A stretch of 64,000 nucleotides of DNA from positions 620,001 to 684,000 of the forward strand of contig NZ_CP022353.1 in NCBI RefSeq assembly GCF_002216685.1, in the 5' to 3' direction. Every line of letters begins with the position of its first letter. The first letter of the stretch is position 1. The DNA is from Vibrio tarriae (GTDB lineage Bacteria > Pseudomonadota > Gammaproteobacteria > Enterobacterales > Vibrionaceae). Both the position numbers and the translations under genes were made by a program. Shown in pieces: positions 38,982-49,069 of the stretch. The notes below the pieces were generated by a model. It was not told the DNA's origin. It did not search any database and saw nothing but the letters and a program-made list of their open reading frames with translations.

Positions 38982-40115
38982 ATGGCGATTAAAGTATTAG
39001 TTGTTGATGATTCGAGTTTTTTCCGTCGTCGCGTGAGTGAAATCATCAACTCCGAATCGCGCTTAGAAGTCATTGATGTTGCTGTAAATGGGAAAGAGGC
39101 CGTTGAAAAGGCTGCTCGACTTAAGCCAGATGTGATTACCATGGATATTGAAATGCCCGTCATGGACGGCATTTCAGCCGTACGTGAGATCATGGCTAAC
39201 AATCCCGTGCCAATTTTGATGTTCTCTTCACTGACCCATGATGGCGCAAAAGCTACACTGGATGCACTGGATGCTGGCGCATTAGACTTTCTGCCGAAGA
39301 AGTTTGAAGATATCGCGCGCAATCGAGATGAAGCGGTCACACTGCTCCAACAGCGTGTGCTCTCTATTGCGTCGAAAAAGATCTTTTTACGTCGCCCTAC
39401 TGTCACACGTCCCACGTCCACATCATCGATAGCTGCGAGTTCATCACTAAACCAAGAACGAGCAACGCCCACCACACCAATAGGAAATCGTTCAACTGCA
39501 TCGGTTTCAGCGGCGACTCGTTTTAAAGCTTCAGGTAAAAAATATCAGCTAACTGCGATAGGTACCTCGACAGGAGGGCCGGTAGCGCTACAGAAAATAT
39601 TAACTAAGCTCCCTGCTAACTACCCGCATCCCATAGTGTTAATTCAACATATGCCAGCGACGTTTACCGCTGCTTTTGCTAGCCGTCTCAATTCGCTATG
39701 TAAAATTGAAGTCAAAGAAGCAGAAGATGGGGATATGCTGCGCCCAGGTGTTGCCTATTTGGCGCCGGGTGGTAAGCAGATGATGCTGGATGGGCGGCCT
39801 GGGGCTGCTCGTCTGCGCATTATCGACGGTGGCGATCGCATGAACTATAAACCGTGTGTGGACGTAACCTTTGGTTCTGCGGCAAAAATCTTTGGTGACA
39901 AAGTGTTGTCCATGGTTTTGACCGGAATGGGCGCGGATGGACGTGAAGGTGCGCGGATGCTGAAACAAGCAGGAGCCACCATTTGGGCACAAGATGAAGA
40001 AAGTTGCGTAGTGTACGGCATGCCACAAGCCGTAGCCAAAGCGGGGATATCAACTGAAGATCTGCCGCTGGATAGAATCGCTGAGCGCATGTTGGTAGAA
40101 GTCGGGCTCGCCTAA
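38982..40115 (+). CDS. cheB: Chemotaxis glutamate methylesterase CheB
   Basis: CheB demethylates (and deamidates) chemoreceptors for adaptation. The 377-residue product has an N-terminal receiver domain ([10 protein letters not shown], phospho-Asp in [13 protein letters not shown], Lys in FLPKKFE), a Ser/Thr-rich linker (about 130–180), and a C-terminal esterase with the catalytic Ser in [15 protein letters not shown], His in [17 protein letters not shown], and Asp in [16 protein letters not shown]. It is placed between cheA and parC. Confidence 0.95.
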   Translation: MAIKVLVVDDSSFFRRRVSEIINSESRLEVIDVAVNGKEAVEKAARLKPDVITMDIEMPVMDGISAVREIMANNPVPILMFSSLTHDGAKATLDALDAGALDFLPKKFEDIARNRDEAVTLLQQRVLSIASKKIFLRRPTVTRPTSTSSIAASSSLNQERATPTTPIGNRSTASVSAATRFKASGKKYQLTAIGTSTGGPVALQKILTKLPANYPHPIVLIQHMPATFTAAFASRLNSLCKIEVKEAEDGDMLRPGVAYLAPGGKQMMLDGRPGAARLRIIDGGDRMNYKPCVDVTFGSAAKIFGDKVLSMVLTGMGADGREGARMLKQAGATIWAQDEESCVVYGMPQAVAKAGISTEDLPLDRIAERMLVEVGLA

Positions 40116-40124
40116 GGAACCTCA

Positions 40125-40901
40125 ATGATCGTTTGGAGTGTAGCAAACCAAAAAGGTGGGGTAGGAAAAACCACCACAACGATTACATTGGCAGGCTTAT
40201 TAAGCCAGCAGGGTAAGCGTGTCCTGCTGGTTGATACCGACCCGCACGCCTCGCTGACTACCTACTTGGGGTACGATTCTGATGATGTGCCAGCCAGTTT
40301 ATTCGATCTATTTCAGTTACGTGAATATAACGAAGCTTCCGTTAAGCCTTTGATTTTGAAAACCGATATTCAAGGTATTGATCTTCTTCCTGCTCATATG
40401 TCACTTGCGACACTGGATCGCGTGATGGGGAATCGCAGTGGGATGGGGCTGATTTTAAAGCGTGCACTGCTCGCGCTGCGTCATGTTTATGATTATGTAC
40501 TAATTGATTGCCCACCTATTTTGGGCGTGATGATGGTTAACGCGCTGGCGGCCAGCGATCGTATTCTTATCCCAGTGCAAACCGAATTTCTGGCGATGAA
40601 AGGCTTGGAACGTATGGTGCGCACTTTGGCAATTATGCAGAAATCGCGCAGCCGTGAGTTTAAAGTGACTATCGTACCCACCATGTACGATAAGAGAACG
40701 CGCGCTTCGTTGCAGACCTTGAATCAACTGAAGAAGGACTATCCTGATAAAGTTTGGACGTCTGCAGTGCCGATTGATACCAAATTTCGCGATGCCAGCT
40801 TACAGCGTCTGCCCGCTTCGCATTTTGCAGAGGGAAGTCGTGGAGTGTTCGCCTATAAGCAGCTTCTGCTTTTCTTAGAGAGGCTAGCTATCGATGAGTA
40901 G
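40125..40901 (+). CDS. parC: ParA-like ATPase ParC for polar chemotaxis arrays
   Basis: This 258-residue ParA/Soj-type ATPase has the deviant Walker A NQKGGVGKTTTTITLAG, DTDPHASLTTYLGYD (with Asp for ATP hydrolysis) and VLIDCPPILGVMMVNAL. The protein at this place in Vibrio che operons is ParC, which brings chemosensory arrays to the cell pole downstream of HubP, and is not a plasmid partition protein. There is no parB or parS nearby, in keeping with that role. It overlaps parP by 8 bp. Confidence 0.9.
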   Translation: MIVWSVANQKGGVGKTTTTITLAGLLSQQGKRVLLVDTDPHASLTTYLGYDSDDVPASLFDLFQLREYNEASVKPLILKTDIQGIDLLPAHMSLATLDRVMGNRSGMGLILKRALLALRHVYDYVLIDCPPILGVMMVNALAASDRILIPVQTEFLAMKGLERMVRTLAIMQKSRSREFKVTIVPTMYDKRTRASLQTLNQLKKDYPDKVWTSAVPIDTKFRDASLQRLPASHFAEGSRGVFAYKQLLLFLERLAIDE

Positions 40902-41898
40902 TGCGTTGATATCCAGCGAACAAGCGCTAAACGATTATTTTACGGCGTTATTGGATGAAGAAGCGGTCGAGTTCGAACCTGCGCCAACCAAGCCAGATCC
41001 TGTATGGGAGCTGGCTCCTGCTGTTCAGTCTGTTCCGAATAAAAGCTATTTTGATACAGAGGTTGAAGAGCTCGAACTGCCTAATCTTGAAGATGTTCAG
41101 CGCTTGCTGAGCCAGTTGGAATCGAGCAATCCAGTGGCCGATTTGGACCTTGAGCATATTCTCGAAGAGAACACGGCTAAGATCGCCAAAATTGACCCCG
41201 TTGTTCAGCCCTGCAGCGTTGTTGAAGAGATCCAAGAGTGGGAAATCGAAACCAGCTATGTTGAGCCGGACATCGAGACGACAGAGAGTGTTATTGAAGA
41301 CGATCTCGAACCAGAGTATGTGGACGCTGAGTCAGAGAGTGAAATTGCGATAGAAACCAGCGTTGAGGAACCCGTCGCTGAGACGCAGGCTACTCCAGAA
41401 ACGCAAGCTGGGCGCAATAAACTGGGCACTTGGACTAACACGATCCGTGAAAAAGACTTCCAAGTCCTCTATTTTGATGTCAACGGTGTGACTTTCGCAG
41501 TACCACTCGATGAGCTAGGTGGAATTCACCGAATGACGACACTTAACCACTTAATTGGTCGTCCGGCTTGGTATTTAGGTTTACAGACCAATCGAGATTC
41601 ACAACTCGATGTGGTTGATACAGCAAAATGGGTAATGGCTGAGAAGCTACACGATGAGAGTTACAAGCAAGCGTATCAGTACATTGTGATGTTGGATGAA
41701 AGTGCATGGGGGCTCGCCAGCACTCAGCTCATGGGTACTGAGTTACTTAGTACAGAAAAAGTGCGATGGCGCGAACAAGTCGGTAAACGACCTTGGCTCG
41801 CGGGCATGGTGAAAGAAAAAATGTGCGCTTTGATCCATGTTCAAGCATTGATAGCTATGCTTAATGCAGGGCTTGATGTAAAAGCGCTAGAAAATTAA
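40894..41898 (+). CDS. parP: ParP, CheW-like partner of ParC and CheA
   Basis: This 334-residue protein couples ParC to the chemotaxis arrays. The N-terminal two thirds is acidic and low in complexity (long runs of Glu and Asp between residues 50 and 170), and the C-terminal part (about 185–330) is a CheW-like domain: DFQVLYFDVNGVTFAVPLDELGGIHR (split), GRPAWYLGL, and LIHVQALIAMLNAGLDV. Established work in Vibrio shows ParP binds ParC through one part and CheA through the CheW-like end. It overlaps parC and is followed by cheW. Confidence 0.88.
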   Translation: MSSALISSEQALNDYFTALLDEEAVEFEPAPTKPDPVWELAPAVQSVPNKSYFDTEVEELELPNLEDVQRLLSQLESSNPVADLDLEHILEENTAKIAKIDPVVQPCSVVEEIQEWEIETSYVEPDIETTESVIEDDLEPEYVDAESESEIAIETSVEEPVAETQATPETQAGRNKLGTWTNTIREKDFQVLYFDVNGVTFAVPLDELGGIHRMTTLNHLIGRPAWYLGLQTNRDSQLDVVDTAKWVMAEKLHDESYKQAYQYIVMLDESAWGLASTQLMGTELLSTEKVRWREQVGKRPWLAGMVKEKMCALIHVQALIAMLNAGLDVKALEN

Positions 41899-41936
41899 AA
41901 CATTGGGTGTCGGAAACGACTCAGAGAGGGAAAGGT

Positions 41937-42431
41937 ATGTCTCAGGCGAATGAAGTGAAAGTCAGAAAAGAAAAGTCGAACGATGAAGTACTTCAATGGG
42001 TGACGTTCCAATTGGAAGAAGAAACGTACGGCATTAATGTAATGCAGGTACGTGAAGTACTGCGCTACACCGAAATTGCTCCTGTACCGGGAGCACCTGA
42101 CTATGTATTAGGTATTATCAACCTGCGTGGTAACGTCGTGACGGTTATCGACACTCGTTCACGTTTTGGTTTGATGCAAGGCGAAATTACTGACAATACA
42201 CGCATCATTGTGATTGAGTCAGAACGTCAAGTCATCGGTATTTTGGTGGATAGCGTGGCCGAAGTGGTTTATCTACGCTCATCAGAAATTGATTCAACCC
42301 CAAGTGTGGGAACAGATGAAAGTTCGAAGTTTATCCAAGGCGTGAGTAACCGCGATGGTAAGCTGCTGATTCTGGTGGATCTGAACAAGTTCCTAACCGA
42401 TGAAGAATGGGACGACATGGCTCATCTGTAA
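41937..42431 (+). CDS. cheW: Chemotaxis adaptor CheW
   Basis: CheW links CheA to receptors. The 164-residue product has the two-subdomain beta-barrel signature: VTFQLEEETYGINVMQVREVLRY (split at the hinge), APDYVLGIINLRGNVVTVIDTR and RDGKLLILVDLNKFL. The ATG at 41937, with AGGG six bases upstream, is chosen over an upstream in-frame start. Its stop overlaps the next start in TAATG, so the DUF2802 gene is coupled to it. Confidence 0.94.
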   Translation: MSQANEVKVRKEKSNDEVLQWVTFQLEEETYGINVMQVREVLRYTEIAPVPGAPDYVLGIINLRGNVVTVIDTRSRFGLMQGEITDNTRIIVIESERQVIGILVDSVAEVVYLRSSEIDSTPSVGTDESSKFIQGVSNRDGKLLILVDLNKFLTDEEWDDMAHL

Positions 42432-42910
42432 TGGTTGATTTGACTTGGTTAACCCCTCCTGTGATCGCAGGAGGGTCGGTTTTTGTTGTTTTGTGCATTT
42501 TGTTGGTATTGTGGCGTCTTAAGCGCGGCCAGCATCGTCAAAGTGAAACCTTGCGCCAACAAATACGCAATCTGGATCGAGAGCTGCAGAAATCGAACAA
42601 ACAACTGCTTGAAGTGCGTTCTGTGATGGTGGGGCTCGGACAAAAAGTCAGCGAGCAACAAGATATCATTCGTCACCTTAATGAACGACTGCTTGAGCTA
42701 GAAAATACGGATGCCGATGCGCGTCTGTATACTCGTGCCAGTAAGATGGTGCAGTTAGGTGCCGATTTGAATGAACTGATCCAAGAGTGTGAGCTACCCA
42801 AAGCAGAAGCGGAATTGATGATGTCTTTGCAAAATAAACTTGCAGGTAAAGAATCTATTCCGCCGCTGGAAAGCCATCCTGAAGCTCGAACAAAAAAAGC
42901 CAAATCATAG
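42431..42910 (+). CDS. DUF2802 membrane-anchored coiled-coil protein
   Basis: This 159-residue protein of unknown function has one N-terminal membrane helix (about residues 9–30), then a basic turn (WRLKRGQHRQ), a coiled coil (about 35–90: ETLRQQIRNLDRELQKSNKQ and onward) and a small C-terminal domain with KMVQLGADLNELIQECELPK (DUF2802). The start overlaps the cheW stop. Its constant place at the end of che operons in Vibrio and relatives suggests a role at the pole or with the array, but none is proven. Confidence 0.8.
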   Translation: MVDLTWLTPPVIAGGSVFVVLCILLVLWRLKRGQHRQSETLRQQIRNLDRELQKSNKQLLEVRSVMVGLGQKVSEQQDIIRHLNERLLELENTDADARLYTRASKMVQLGADLNELIQECELPKAEAELMMSLQNKLAGKESIPPLESHPEARTKKAKS

Positions 42911-42919
42911 TATTTTCCT

Positions 42920-42964
42920 ATTTACTTGAAGCCTACCTGCAGCTTCAAGCAGTAAGCGTATAAG
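42920..42964. repeat. Internally deleted ERIC element
   Basis: TTTACTTGAAGCCTACCTGC followed by AGCTTCAAGCAGTAAGCGTA joins the left end (ACTTGAAG) directly to the right end (CCTACCTGCAGCTTCAAG) of the ERIC elements seen elsewhere in the window, with the roughly 70-bp core missing. Confidence 0.6.
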
Positions 42965-43000
42965 TCGTTTAGATATGGCTCATTACTTAAGTAGTTTTTG

Positions 43001-43026
43001 AAGGAAGCGTTGGCTTCCTTTTTTTA
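43001..43026 (+). terminator. Terminator of the che operon
   Basis: AAGGAAGC GTTG GCTTCCTT is followed by TTTTTT. Confidence 0.85.
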
Positions 43027-43270
43027 TTCTTCTCCGACAGAAATGGATGAGCTATCGACATGGAGAGTGAACGCGTTTGATATTGTGATATCACGCATAT
43101 TTCCGATCATTGATGGATCATATATGTAACCACAAAGGGTTAGATGCGAACAAAAGTCGCGAATTTTTAATAGATTCTTACTTAGTTTCGTGATTGGTAA
43201 TAGAGTTCGCGTCTTTAGTCTCCTCCTCGCTGTGTTAATATAACCGTCCCAACGCTCTTAGTAGATAAGC

Positions 43271-43894
43271 ATGTTAGAAGTTAAAAATCTCACCGCCATA
43301 CGTGATGAACGGATTTTATTCGAATCGCTCTCTTTTGAGATCCATGCTGGCGAACTCGTTCAAATTGAAGGTCGCAATGGCACTGGTAAAACGACCTTGT
43401 TACGCATCATTGCGGGTCTTGGCGAGTGTGAATCTGGGGAAATCCTCTGGCAACAGAGTAAAATTCAAAGTGATCGTGAAAGTTACCACCAAGATCTGCT
43501 GTTTTTAGGTCATCAAACTGGGATTAAGCGAGAGCTCACCGCATTAGAAAATTTACGCTTTTATCTTGCGGTTCATCAACAAGTGGTGGATGAGCCCGCT
43601 ATTTTTCAAGCGCTGACCAAAGTTGGATTGGCAGGGCGCGAAGATGTGCCAGTAGCACAATTGTCTGCAGGGCAACAACGACGGGTTGCTTTGGCGAGAT
43701 TGTGGCTGAGTCAAAAGCCGTTGTGGATTTTGGATGAACCGCTCACCGCCATAGATAAACAAGGGGTGAGCGTGCTTGAGGCGCTCTTTTTAAGCCATGC
43801 ACAGCAAGGGGGCATAGTGATACTGACCACACACCAAGACATGTTTGCCGATAACCCTAAACTGCGCAAAATTCGCTTGGGTGATCTGAAATGA
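43271..43894 (+). CDS. ccmA: Haem exporter ATP-binding protein CcmA
   Basis: CcmA is the ATPase of the CcmABCD complex that releases holo-CcmE during cytochrome c maturation. The 207-residue product is short for an ABC ATPase, as is normal for CcmA, and has Walker [13 protein letters not shown], signature [14 protein letters not shown], and Walker [13 protein letters not shown]. Its stop overlaps the ccmB start. First gene of ccmABCDEFGHI. Confidence 0.95.
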   Translation: MLEVKNLTAIRDERILFESLSFEIHAGELVQIEGRNGTGKTTLLRIIAGLGECESGEILWQQSKIQSDRESYHQDLLFLGHQTGIKRELTALENLRFYLAVHQQVVDEPAIFQALTKVGLAGREDVPVAQLSAGQQRRVALARLWLSQKPLWILDEPLTAIDKQGVSVLEALFLSHAQQGGIVILTTHQDMFADNPKLRKIRLGDLK

Positions 43895-44559
43895 TGTCTG
43901 CTTTTGTTCAGTTTATTCATCGTGAACTCTTGATTGCCTTTCGCCGTCAAGCGGATGTGTTTAACCCGCTGTGGTTTTTTATCATCGTTATTACCCTGTT
44001 TCCGCTCAGTGTGGGACCAGAACCTGCCTTGTTGGCGCGAATTGCGCCTGGCATTGTTTGGGTGGCTGCCTTATTAGCGGCATTACTCTCATTAGAGCGT
44101 TTGTTTCGTGATGATTTTCAAGATGGCGCATTAGAGCAAGCCATGCTGACACCTATACCGCTCTCAATGGTGGTACTGGCTAAAGTGACTGCTCATTGGC
44201 TGCTCACTGGGTTGCCACTGATTTTAATCAGTCCGCTGCTGGCAATCTTACTCTCGTTTGATAGCTTAACCTGGCTTGCGGTAGTACTGACTTTGTTGCT
44301 TGGGACACCAACATTAAGTTTTATTGGGGCAATTGGGGTCGCGCTAACCGTGGGATTGCAAAAAGGCGGAGTACTTTTGAGCTTACTAGTATTGCCGCTC
44401 TACATCCCAGTTTTGATATTTGCGACATCAGCTATTGATGCCGCCGCCTTGGGAATGCCGTATAACGGCCAGCTCGCGATTTTAGCGGCTATGCTCATGG
44501 GTTCGATGACTTTAACGCCATTTGCGATAAGCGCGGCGTTACGAGTAAGTGTGCATTGA
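43891..44559 (+). CDS. ccmB: Haem exporter permease CcmB
   Basis: CcmB is the membrane partner of CcmA. The 222-residue product has six hydrophobic helices and the family landmarks [21 protein letters not shown] (split), [19 protein letters not shown] and [20 protein letters not shown]. Two adjacent ATG codons could start it; both overlap the ccmA stop. Confidence 0.95.
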   Translation: MMSAFVQFIHRELLIAFRRQADVFNPLWFFIIVITLFPLSVGPEPALLARIAPGIVWVAALLAALLSLERLFRDDFQDGALEQAMLTPIPLSMVVLAKVTAHWLLTGLPLILISPLLAILLSFDSLTWLAVVLTLLLGTPTLSFIGAIGVALTVGLQKGGVLLSLLVLPLYIPVLIFATSAIDAAALGMPYNGQLAILAAMLMGSMTLTPFAISAALRVSVH

Positions 44560-44649
44560 TTGTTTTCGATCAAGCACGGAAATGCTGCGTTAGATAAATT
44601 ATAACAACTTAGTTAAAACTCAATAAATTGAAAGCAAAGTGAGATAAAC

Positions 44650-45402
44650 ATGTGGAAATGGCTTCATCCCTATGCCAAACCCGATGCCGCTTACCAACTG
44701 TGTGGTAAGTTGCTGCCTTGGTTTGCCAGTTTAGGATTCCTATTTCTGGCAATAGGAACTGTACTCGGTTTGGCTTATGCACCTGCGGATTACCAACAAG
44801 GTGACAGTTTTCGAATCATCTATATTCATGTACCGGCCGCGATATGGTCCATGGGTATCTACATGTCGATGGCTATCGCCGCATTTATCGGGATAGTCTG
44901 GCAACTGCGTATTTCAGATATGGCTGCGTTAGCCATGGCTCCTATTGGGGCGGTATATACCTTTATTGCCCTTATCACTGGTGCTATTTGGGGCAAGCCG
45001 ATGTGGGGAGCATGGTGGGTGTGGGATGCACGTCTCACCTCTGAACTTGTTCTGCTGTTCCTCTATCTGGGTGTGATTGCGCTTTACCATGCGTTTGATG
45101 ATCAAAAAACTGCTGCCAAAGCAGCTGGTATCTTAGCCATCGTCGGAGTGATCAACCTTCCTATCATTCACTTCTCCGTGGAGTGGTGGAACACTTTGCA
45201 CCAAGGCGCCACTATCACTAAGTTCGCCAAACCATCGATCGCACCGGAGATGTTATGGCCACTTCTCGCTTGTATCTTCGGTTTTGCGTTCTTTTTTGCC
45301 GCATTGACCATGATCCGCTTACGCAATGAAATTTTGAGCCGTGAAAGTCATCGCCCTTGGGTGAGTAAGCTTGCCAACCAAACAGTGCGAGGAAATCGGT
45401 AA
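44650..45402 (+). CDS. ccmC: Haem-handling protein CcmC
   Basis: CcmC delivers haem to CcmE. The 250-residue product has six membrane helices and the tryptophan-rich WWD motif WGKPMWGAWWVWDARLTSE, flanked by conserved His residues (HVPAAIWSMG and the later HFSVEWWNTLHQ). An 90-bp gap separates it from ccmB. Its last base overlaps the ccmD start. Confidence 0.95.
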   Translation: MWKWLHPYAKPDAAYQLCGKLLPWFASLGFLFLAIGTVLGLAYAPADYQQGDSFRIIYIHVPAAIWSMGIYMSMAIAAFIGIVWQLRISDMAALAMAPIGAVYTFIALITGAIWGKPMWGAWWVWDARLTSELVLLFLYLGVIALYHAFDDQKTAAKAAGILAIVGVINLPIIHFSVEWWNTLHQGATITKFAKPSIAPEMLWPLLACIFGFAFFFAALTMIRLRNEILSRESHRPWVSKLANQTVRGNR

Positions 45403-45608
45403 TGCATTTTGACTCTTTCAGTGATTTTTTAGCAATGGGCGGTTATGCCGCTTATGTTTGGGGCGCTTTCGGTTTGACTTACCTTTCGATGGCGATTCTT
45501 TGGATAGTCAGCGTTCGACGCAAAAACAAGTTACTTAATCAAGTGCGCGATAAATTGGCACGTCAGTCTCGTATTGATGCTGCAAAACATATGGAGGACA
45601 CACTATGA
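45402..45608 (+). CDS. ccmD: CcmD, small membrane protein of haem export
   Basis: This 68-residue protein has a single membrane helix (about 17–37) and a charged C-terminal tail ([19 protein letters not shown]). CcmD stabilises the CcmABC–CcmE complex. [21 protein letters not shown] is the family pattern (split in two). It overlaps ccmE by 4 bp. Confidence 0.93.
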   Translation: MHFDSFSDFLAMGGYAAYVWGAFGLTYLSMAILWIVSVRRKNKLLNQVRDKLARQSRIDAAKHMEDTL

Positions 45609-46087
45609 ACCCAAGACGTAAAAAGCGGCTCGGTGTTGTTTTGGCCATCCTATTTGGCCTCAGTGCGACCATTGGTCTTATCATTTATGCCCTGAATCAA
45701 AATATGGATCTCTTCTATACCCCGACAGAGCTCGTGTATGGCAAAGAGGGGAAAAAGCCGGAAATCGGTCAGCGGCTACGTATCGGTGGAATGGTGGTGG
45801 AAGGCTCAGTGAAACGTGATCCTAACTCACTGAAAGTCAGTTTCAATCTGCACGATGTGGGGCCAAGCATCACGGTTACGTATGACGGCATTTTGCCCGA
45901 TCTATTCCGAGAAGGTCAGGGTATCGTGGCACAAGGCGTGTTAGTGGAACCGACTAAAATTGAAGCGTTTGAAGTGCTGGCAAAGCATGATGAAAACTAT
46001 ATGCCACCAGAAATTGCAGAAGCGATGCAGAAAAACCACGCTCCACTGCAATATTCGCAAGATCAGAAACAAGGAAGCGCCCAATGA
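45605..46087 (+). CDS. ccmE: Haem chaperone CcmE
   Basis: CcmE binds haem covalently in the periplasm and passes it to CcmF/CcmH. The 160-residue product has an N-terminal membrane anchor (about 8–28), an OB-fold domain ([16 protein letters not shown]…), and the haem-binding motif [12 protein letters not shown] with the covalent His and following Tyr. It overlaps ccmD and ccmF by 4 bp each. Confidence 0.95.
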   Translation: MNPRRKKRLGVVLAILFGLSATIGLIIYALNQNMDLFYTPTELVYGKEGKKPEIGQRLRIGGMVVEGSVKRDPNSLKVSFNLHDVGPSITVTYDGILPDLFREGQGIVAQGVLVEPTKIEAFEVLAKHDENYMPPEIAEAMQKNHAPLQYSQDQKQGSAQ

Positions 46088-48039
46088 TTGCTGAAATTGG
46101 CCACTTCGCGCTGATCGTGTCGCTCGGTTTAGCGATATTGCTCAGTGTGTTGCCATTGGTTGGGGCGTCACGCAACAACACACTATTGATGAACACGGCT
46201 CGCCCTTTGTCATGGGGCATGTTCTTTTTGCTGTCGATTTCGTTTGTGGTTTTGCTGTGGGCGTTCTATGTCAATGATTTTACTGTGCAATATGTGGCGA
46301 GTAACTCCAACAGTGAACTGCCTTGGTACTATCGCCTCACCGCTGTGTGGGGCGCGCATGAAGGTTCATTACTGCTTTGGGTACTTATCCAAGCGGCTTG
46401 GACTGTGGCTGTCGCGAGTTTTAGCCGCGGTATGCCACAAGAATCGGTAGCGCGTGTGCTTGCGGTGATGGGGATGATTACGGTCGGCTTCCTACTATTT
46501 ATCATTGTCACATCTAACCCATTTTTACGAACGCTACCTTACTTCCCGATTGATGGTCGTGATTTAAATCCACTGTTACAAGATCCCGGGTTAATCATTC
46601 ACCCGCCTATGTTGTACATGGGGTATGTGGGATTCTCAGTTGCCTTCTCGTTTGCGATTGCTTCTTTGATGACAGGCCGTCTCGACACGGCATGGGCACG
46701 TTGGTCACGACCCTGGACAACGGCCGCTTGGCTCTTTTTGACGCTGGGTATCGTACTGGGTTCATGGTGGGCTTACTACGAACTTGGCTGGGGCGGTTGG
46801 TGGTTCTGGGATCCAGTGGAAAACGCCTCTTTCATGCCTTGGCTTGCCGGTACTGCGCTGATGCACTCATTAGCGGTGACTGAAAAACGCGGCACGTTCA
46901 AAGCGTGGACAGTACTGCTGGCAATTTCTGCATTCTCGTTGAGCCTATTGGGCACCTTCTTAGTGCGCTCAGGCATCTTGGTTTCGGTGCACGCTTTCGC
47001 CTCCGATCCGGCGCGCGGTATGTTCATTCTCGGCTTCTTGATTGCGGTGATTGGTGGCTCACTACTGCTATTTGCGATCAAAGGCGCTTCAGTACGAGTG
47101 CGTGGTAATTTTGAGCTGGTATCTCGTGAAAACAGCTTGTTGGTAAACAACGTGCTGCTGATGACCGCACTCGCGGTGGTACTGATTGGTACCTTGTTGC
47201 CTTTGGTGCACAAACAACTGGGCCTCGGCTCCGTCTCTATCGGTGCGCCTTTCTTTAACATGTTGTTTGCCTGGTTGATGATTCCTTTTGCATTTTTTAT
47301 GGGAATTGGTCCACTGATCCGCTGGAAGCGCGATCAAATCGCCACACTCTTTAAACCTATGCTCATCACAGCGTTTGCATCGTTAGTGTTGGCAGCGTTG
47401 ATGATGTGGCTGAATGCTCCGACGTTTAGCCCAATGGCTTATCTTGGTTGGGTCATGGCGTGGTGGATCTTACTGTTACACGCTTATGAACTGCACACGC
47501 GAGCGACTCATCGTCACAGCTTCATGGTTGGGGTGAAGAAACTACAACGTAGCCACTGGGCGATGATGCTTGGTCACGTCGGTTTAGCGGTGAGCATCAT
47601 CGGTATTGCTATGGTGCAAAACTACAGCATTGAACGTGATGTGCGTTTGGCTCCGGGAGATAACTTCCAACTCAATGAGTACCACTTTTACTTCCAAGGT
47701 GTGCGTGATAAAGATGGCCCGAATTACGATGGCTACATTGCTGATTTTGAAATCACTAGCCAAGGCCAATATGTCAATACACTGCATGCTGAGAAGCGCT
47801 TCTATCGCACCGCAAAGTCAATGATGACCGAAGCGGCGATCGACCGTGGCATTACGCGTGATCTTTACATTGCGCTGGGTGAGCGTTTGGATGATAACCG
47901 CTCTTGGGCAGTGCGTATTTATTACAAACCTTATGTGCGCTGGATTTGGGCAGGCGGCTTGCTGATGGCCATTGGTGGTGCCTTAGCCATCAGTGACAAG
48001 CGTTACCGCTTTAGAAAAAACGCACATCAGGAGGCTTAA
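46084..48039 (+). CDS. ccmF: Haem lyase subunit CcmF
   Basis: CcmF is the large membrane protein that attaches haem to apocytochrome c. The 651-residue product has many membrane helices, the WWD motif [19 protein letters not shown] near residue 235–253, conserved His residues that coordinate haem (e.g. [22 protein letters not shown]), and a C-terminal periplasmic domain. Length matches the family. Confidence 0.96.
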   Translation: MIAEIGHFALIVSLGLAILLSVLPLVGASRNNTLLMNTARPLSWGMFFLLSISFVVLLWAFYVNDFTVQYVASNSNSELPWYYRLTAVWGAHEGSLLLWVLIQAAWTVAVASFSRGMPQESVARVLAVMGMITVGFLLFIIVTSNPFLRTLPYFPIDGRDLNPLLQDPGLIIHPPMLYMGYVGFSVAFSFAIASLMTGRLDTAWARWSRPWTTAAWLFLTLGIVLGSWWAYYELGWGGWWFWDPVENASFMPWLAGTALMHSLAVTEKRGTFKAWTVLLAISAFSLSLLGTFLVRSGILVSVHAFASDPARGMFILGFLIAVIGGSLLLFAIKGASVRVRGNFELVSRENSLLVNNVLLMTALAVVLIGTLLPLVHKQLGLGSVSIGAPFFNMLFAWLMIPFAFFMGIGPLIRWKRDQIATLFKPMLITAFASLVLAALMMWLNAPTFSPMAYLGWVMAWWILLLHAYELHTRATHRHSFMVGVKKLQRSHWAMMLGHVGLAVSIIGIAMVQNYSIERDVRLAPGDNFQLNEYHFYFQGVRDKDGPNYDGYIADFEITSQGQYVNTLHAEKRFYRTAKSMMTEAAIDRGITRDLYIALGERLDDNRSWAVRIYYKPYVRWIWAGGLLMAIGGALAISDKRYRFRKNAHQEA

Positions 48040-48594
48040 GTGAATAAGAAGATTTTATTTATCCCGCTGGTGGTATTTTTGCTGTTGGCTGGTGTGTTTG
48101 CTACCCAGTTAATGAAAAACTCCGCAGGGGATGACCCAACGAAGTTGGAATCGGTTTTGGTGGGAAAAACGGTTCCTGAGTTTCGCCTCGAAGATTTGGC
48201 CGAACCTGGTAAGTTATACGATCAGTCGATTTTCAAAAGCGAACCTTTACTACTCAATGTGTGGGCAACTTGGTGTCCAACTTGTTATGCCGAGCATCAA
48301 TACCTCAATGAGTTGGCCAAACAAGGGGTAAAAATCATCGGTCTTAATTATAAAGATCAGCGAGATAAAGCGACTCAATGGTTAAATGATTTAGGCAATC
48401 CTTACCTGATCAGCTTGTTTGATGGCAATGGTATGTTGGGGCTGGATCTTGGAGTGTACGGCGCCCCAGAAACCTTCTTAATCGATGCCAATGGCGTGAT
48501 CCGCTATCGTCATGTTGGCGATGTTAATTCGCGCAACTGGCAAGAAACACTCGCGCCACTGTATGAAAAAATGCTGGCGGAGGCGAAACAATGA
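48040..48594 (+). CDS. ccmG: Thiol:disulfide oxidoreductase CcmG (DsbE)
   Basis: CcmG reduces the Cys pair of apocytochrome c or CcmH in the periplasm. The 184-residue product is membrane-anchored (about 5–24) and has a thioredoxin fold with the active site WATWCPTCYAEH (CPTC) and the cis-Pro loop GVYGAPETFLID typical of CcmG. Start is GTG after GGAGG. It overlaps ccmH by 4 bp. Confidence 0.95.
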   Translation: MNKKILFIPLVVFLLLAGVFATQLMKNSAGDDPTKLESVLVGKTVPEFRLEDLAEPGKLYDQSIFKSEPLLLNVWATWCPTCYAEHQYLNELAKQGVKIIGLNYKDQRDKATQWLNDLGNPYLISLFDGNGMLGLDLGVYGAPETFLIDANGVIRYRHVGDVNSRNWQETLAPLYEKMLAEAKQ

Positions 48595-49067
48595 AAAAGT
48601 GGTTGTTTGCGGTCTGTACCGCCATGCTGATTTCTCTCTCGGCGTTTGCAACGATTGAAGTGTATGACTTTGATACCCCAGAGCAGGAGAAACAGTTTCA
48701 AGAATTAGGGGCGACCTTGCGCTGCCCGAAATGTCAAAACAACACGATTGCCGATTCAAACGCTGAGTTGGCACAAGATCTGCGCCAAAAAGTGTATGAG
48801 ATGACCAAAGAGGGTAAATCGAAATCGGAAATCGTCGACTACATGATTGCGCGTTATGGCAACTTTGTGACCTACAATCCGCCATTTACCTTAGGTACCG
48901 CTGTTCTTTGGCTTGGGCCTATTTCAGTGTTAGTGATTGGTTTCACTGTGATTGTGTTACGCAGTCGTCGTAAAGCGCGTGATGCTGCGAATAATGCCGA
49001 GTGGAATGAAGAGCAAGAAGCCCGTTTGAAAGCATTGCTAAAAGAAGAGCAAGAGGGAGAGAAGTAA
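48591..49067 (+). CDS. ccmH: Cytochrome c maturation protein CcmH
   Basis: CcmH holds the apocytochrome Cys pair. The 158-residue product has a signal peptide (MKKWLFAVCTAMLISLSAFA), the redox motif LRCPKCQNN, and a C-terminal membrane helix (about 103–123). Here CcmH and CcmI are separate genes, unlike the fused CcmH of E. coli. Confidence 0.95.
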   Translation: MKKWLFAVCTAMLISLSAFATIEVYDFDTPEQEKQFQELGATLRCPKCQNNTIADSNAELAQDLRQKVYEMTKEGKSKSEIVDYMIARYGNFVTYNPPFTLGTAVLWLGPISVLVIGFTVIVLRSRRKARDAANNAEWNEEQEARLKALLKEEQEGEK

Positions 49068-49069
49068 TC

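Larger units (their letters stand above)
42911..43270. other. Intergenic region between che and ccm operons
   Basis: This is 360 bp without a gene. It contains an internally deleted ERIC (42920–42964), a terminator (43001–43026), a palindrome GTGATATCAC near 43084–43094, and an AT-rich stretch that should hold the ccm promoter (TATAAC shortly before ccmA). I did not find a clean FNR or CRP site. Confidence 0.55.

Noticed and set aside
40125..41898. parA-like gene suggesting a plasmid or chromosome partition locus
   Set aside because: There is no parB or parS, and the gene sits within the che operon next to a CheW-like partner, as expected for ParC/ParP.
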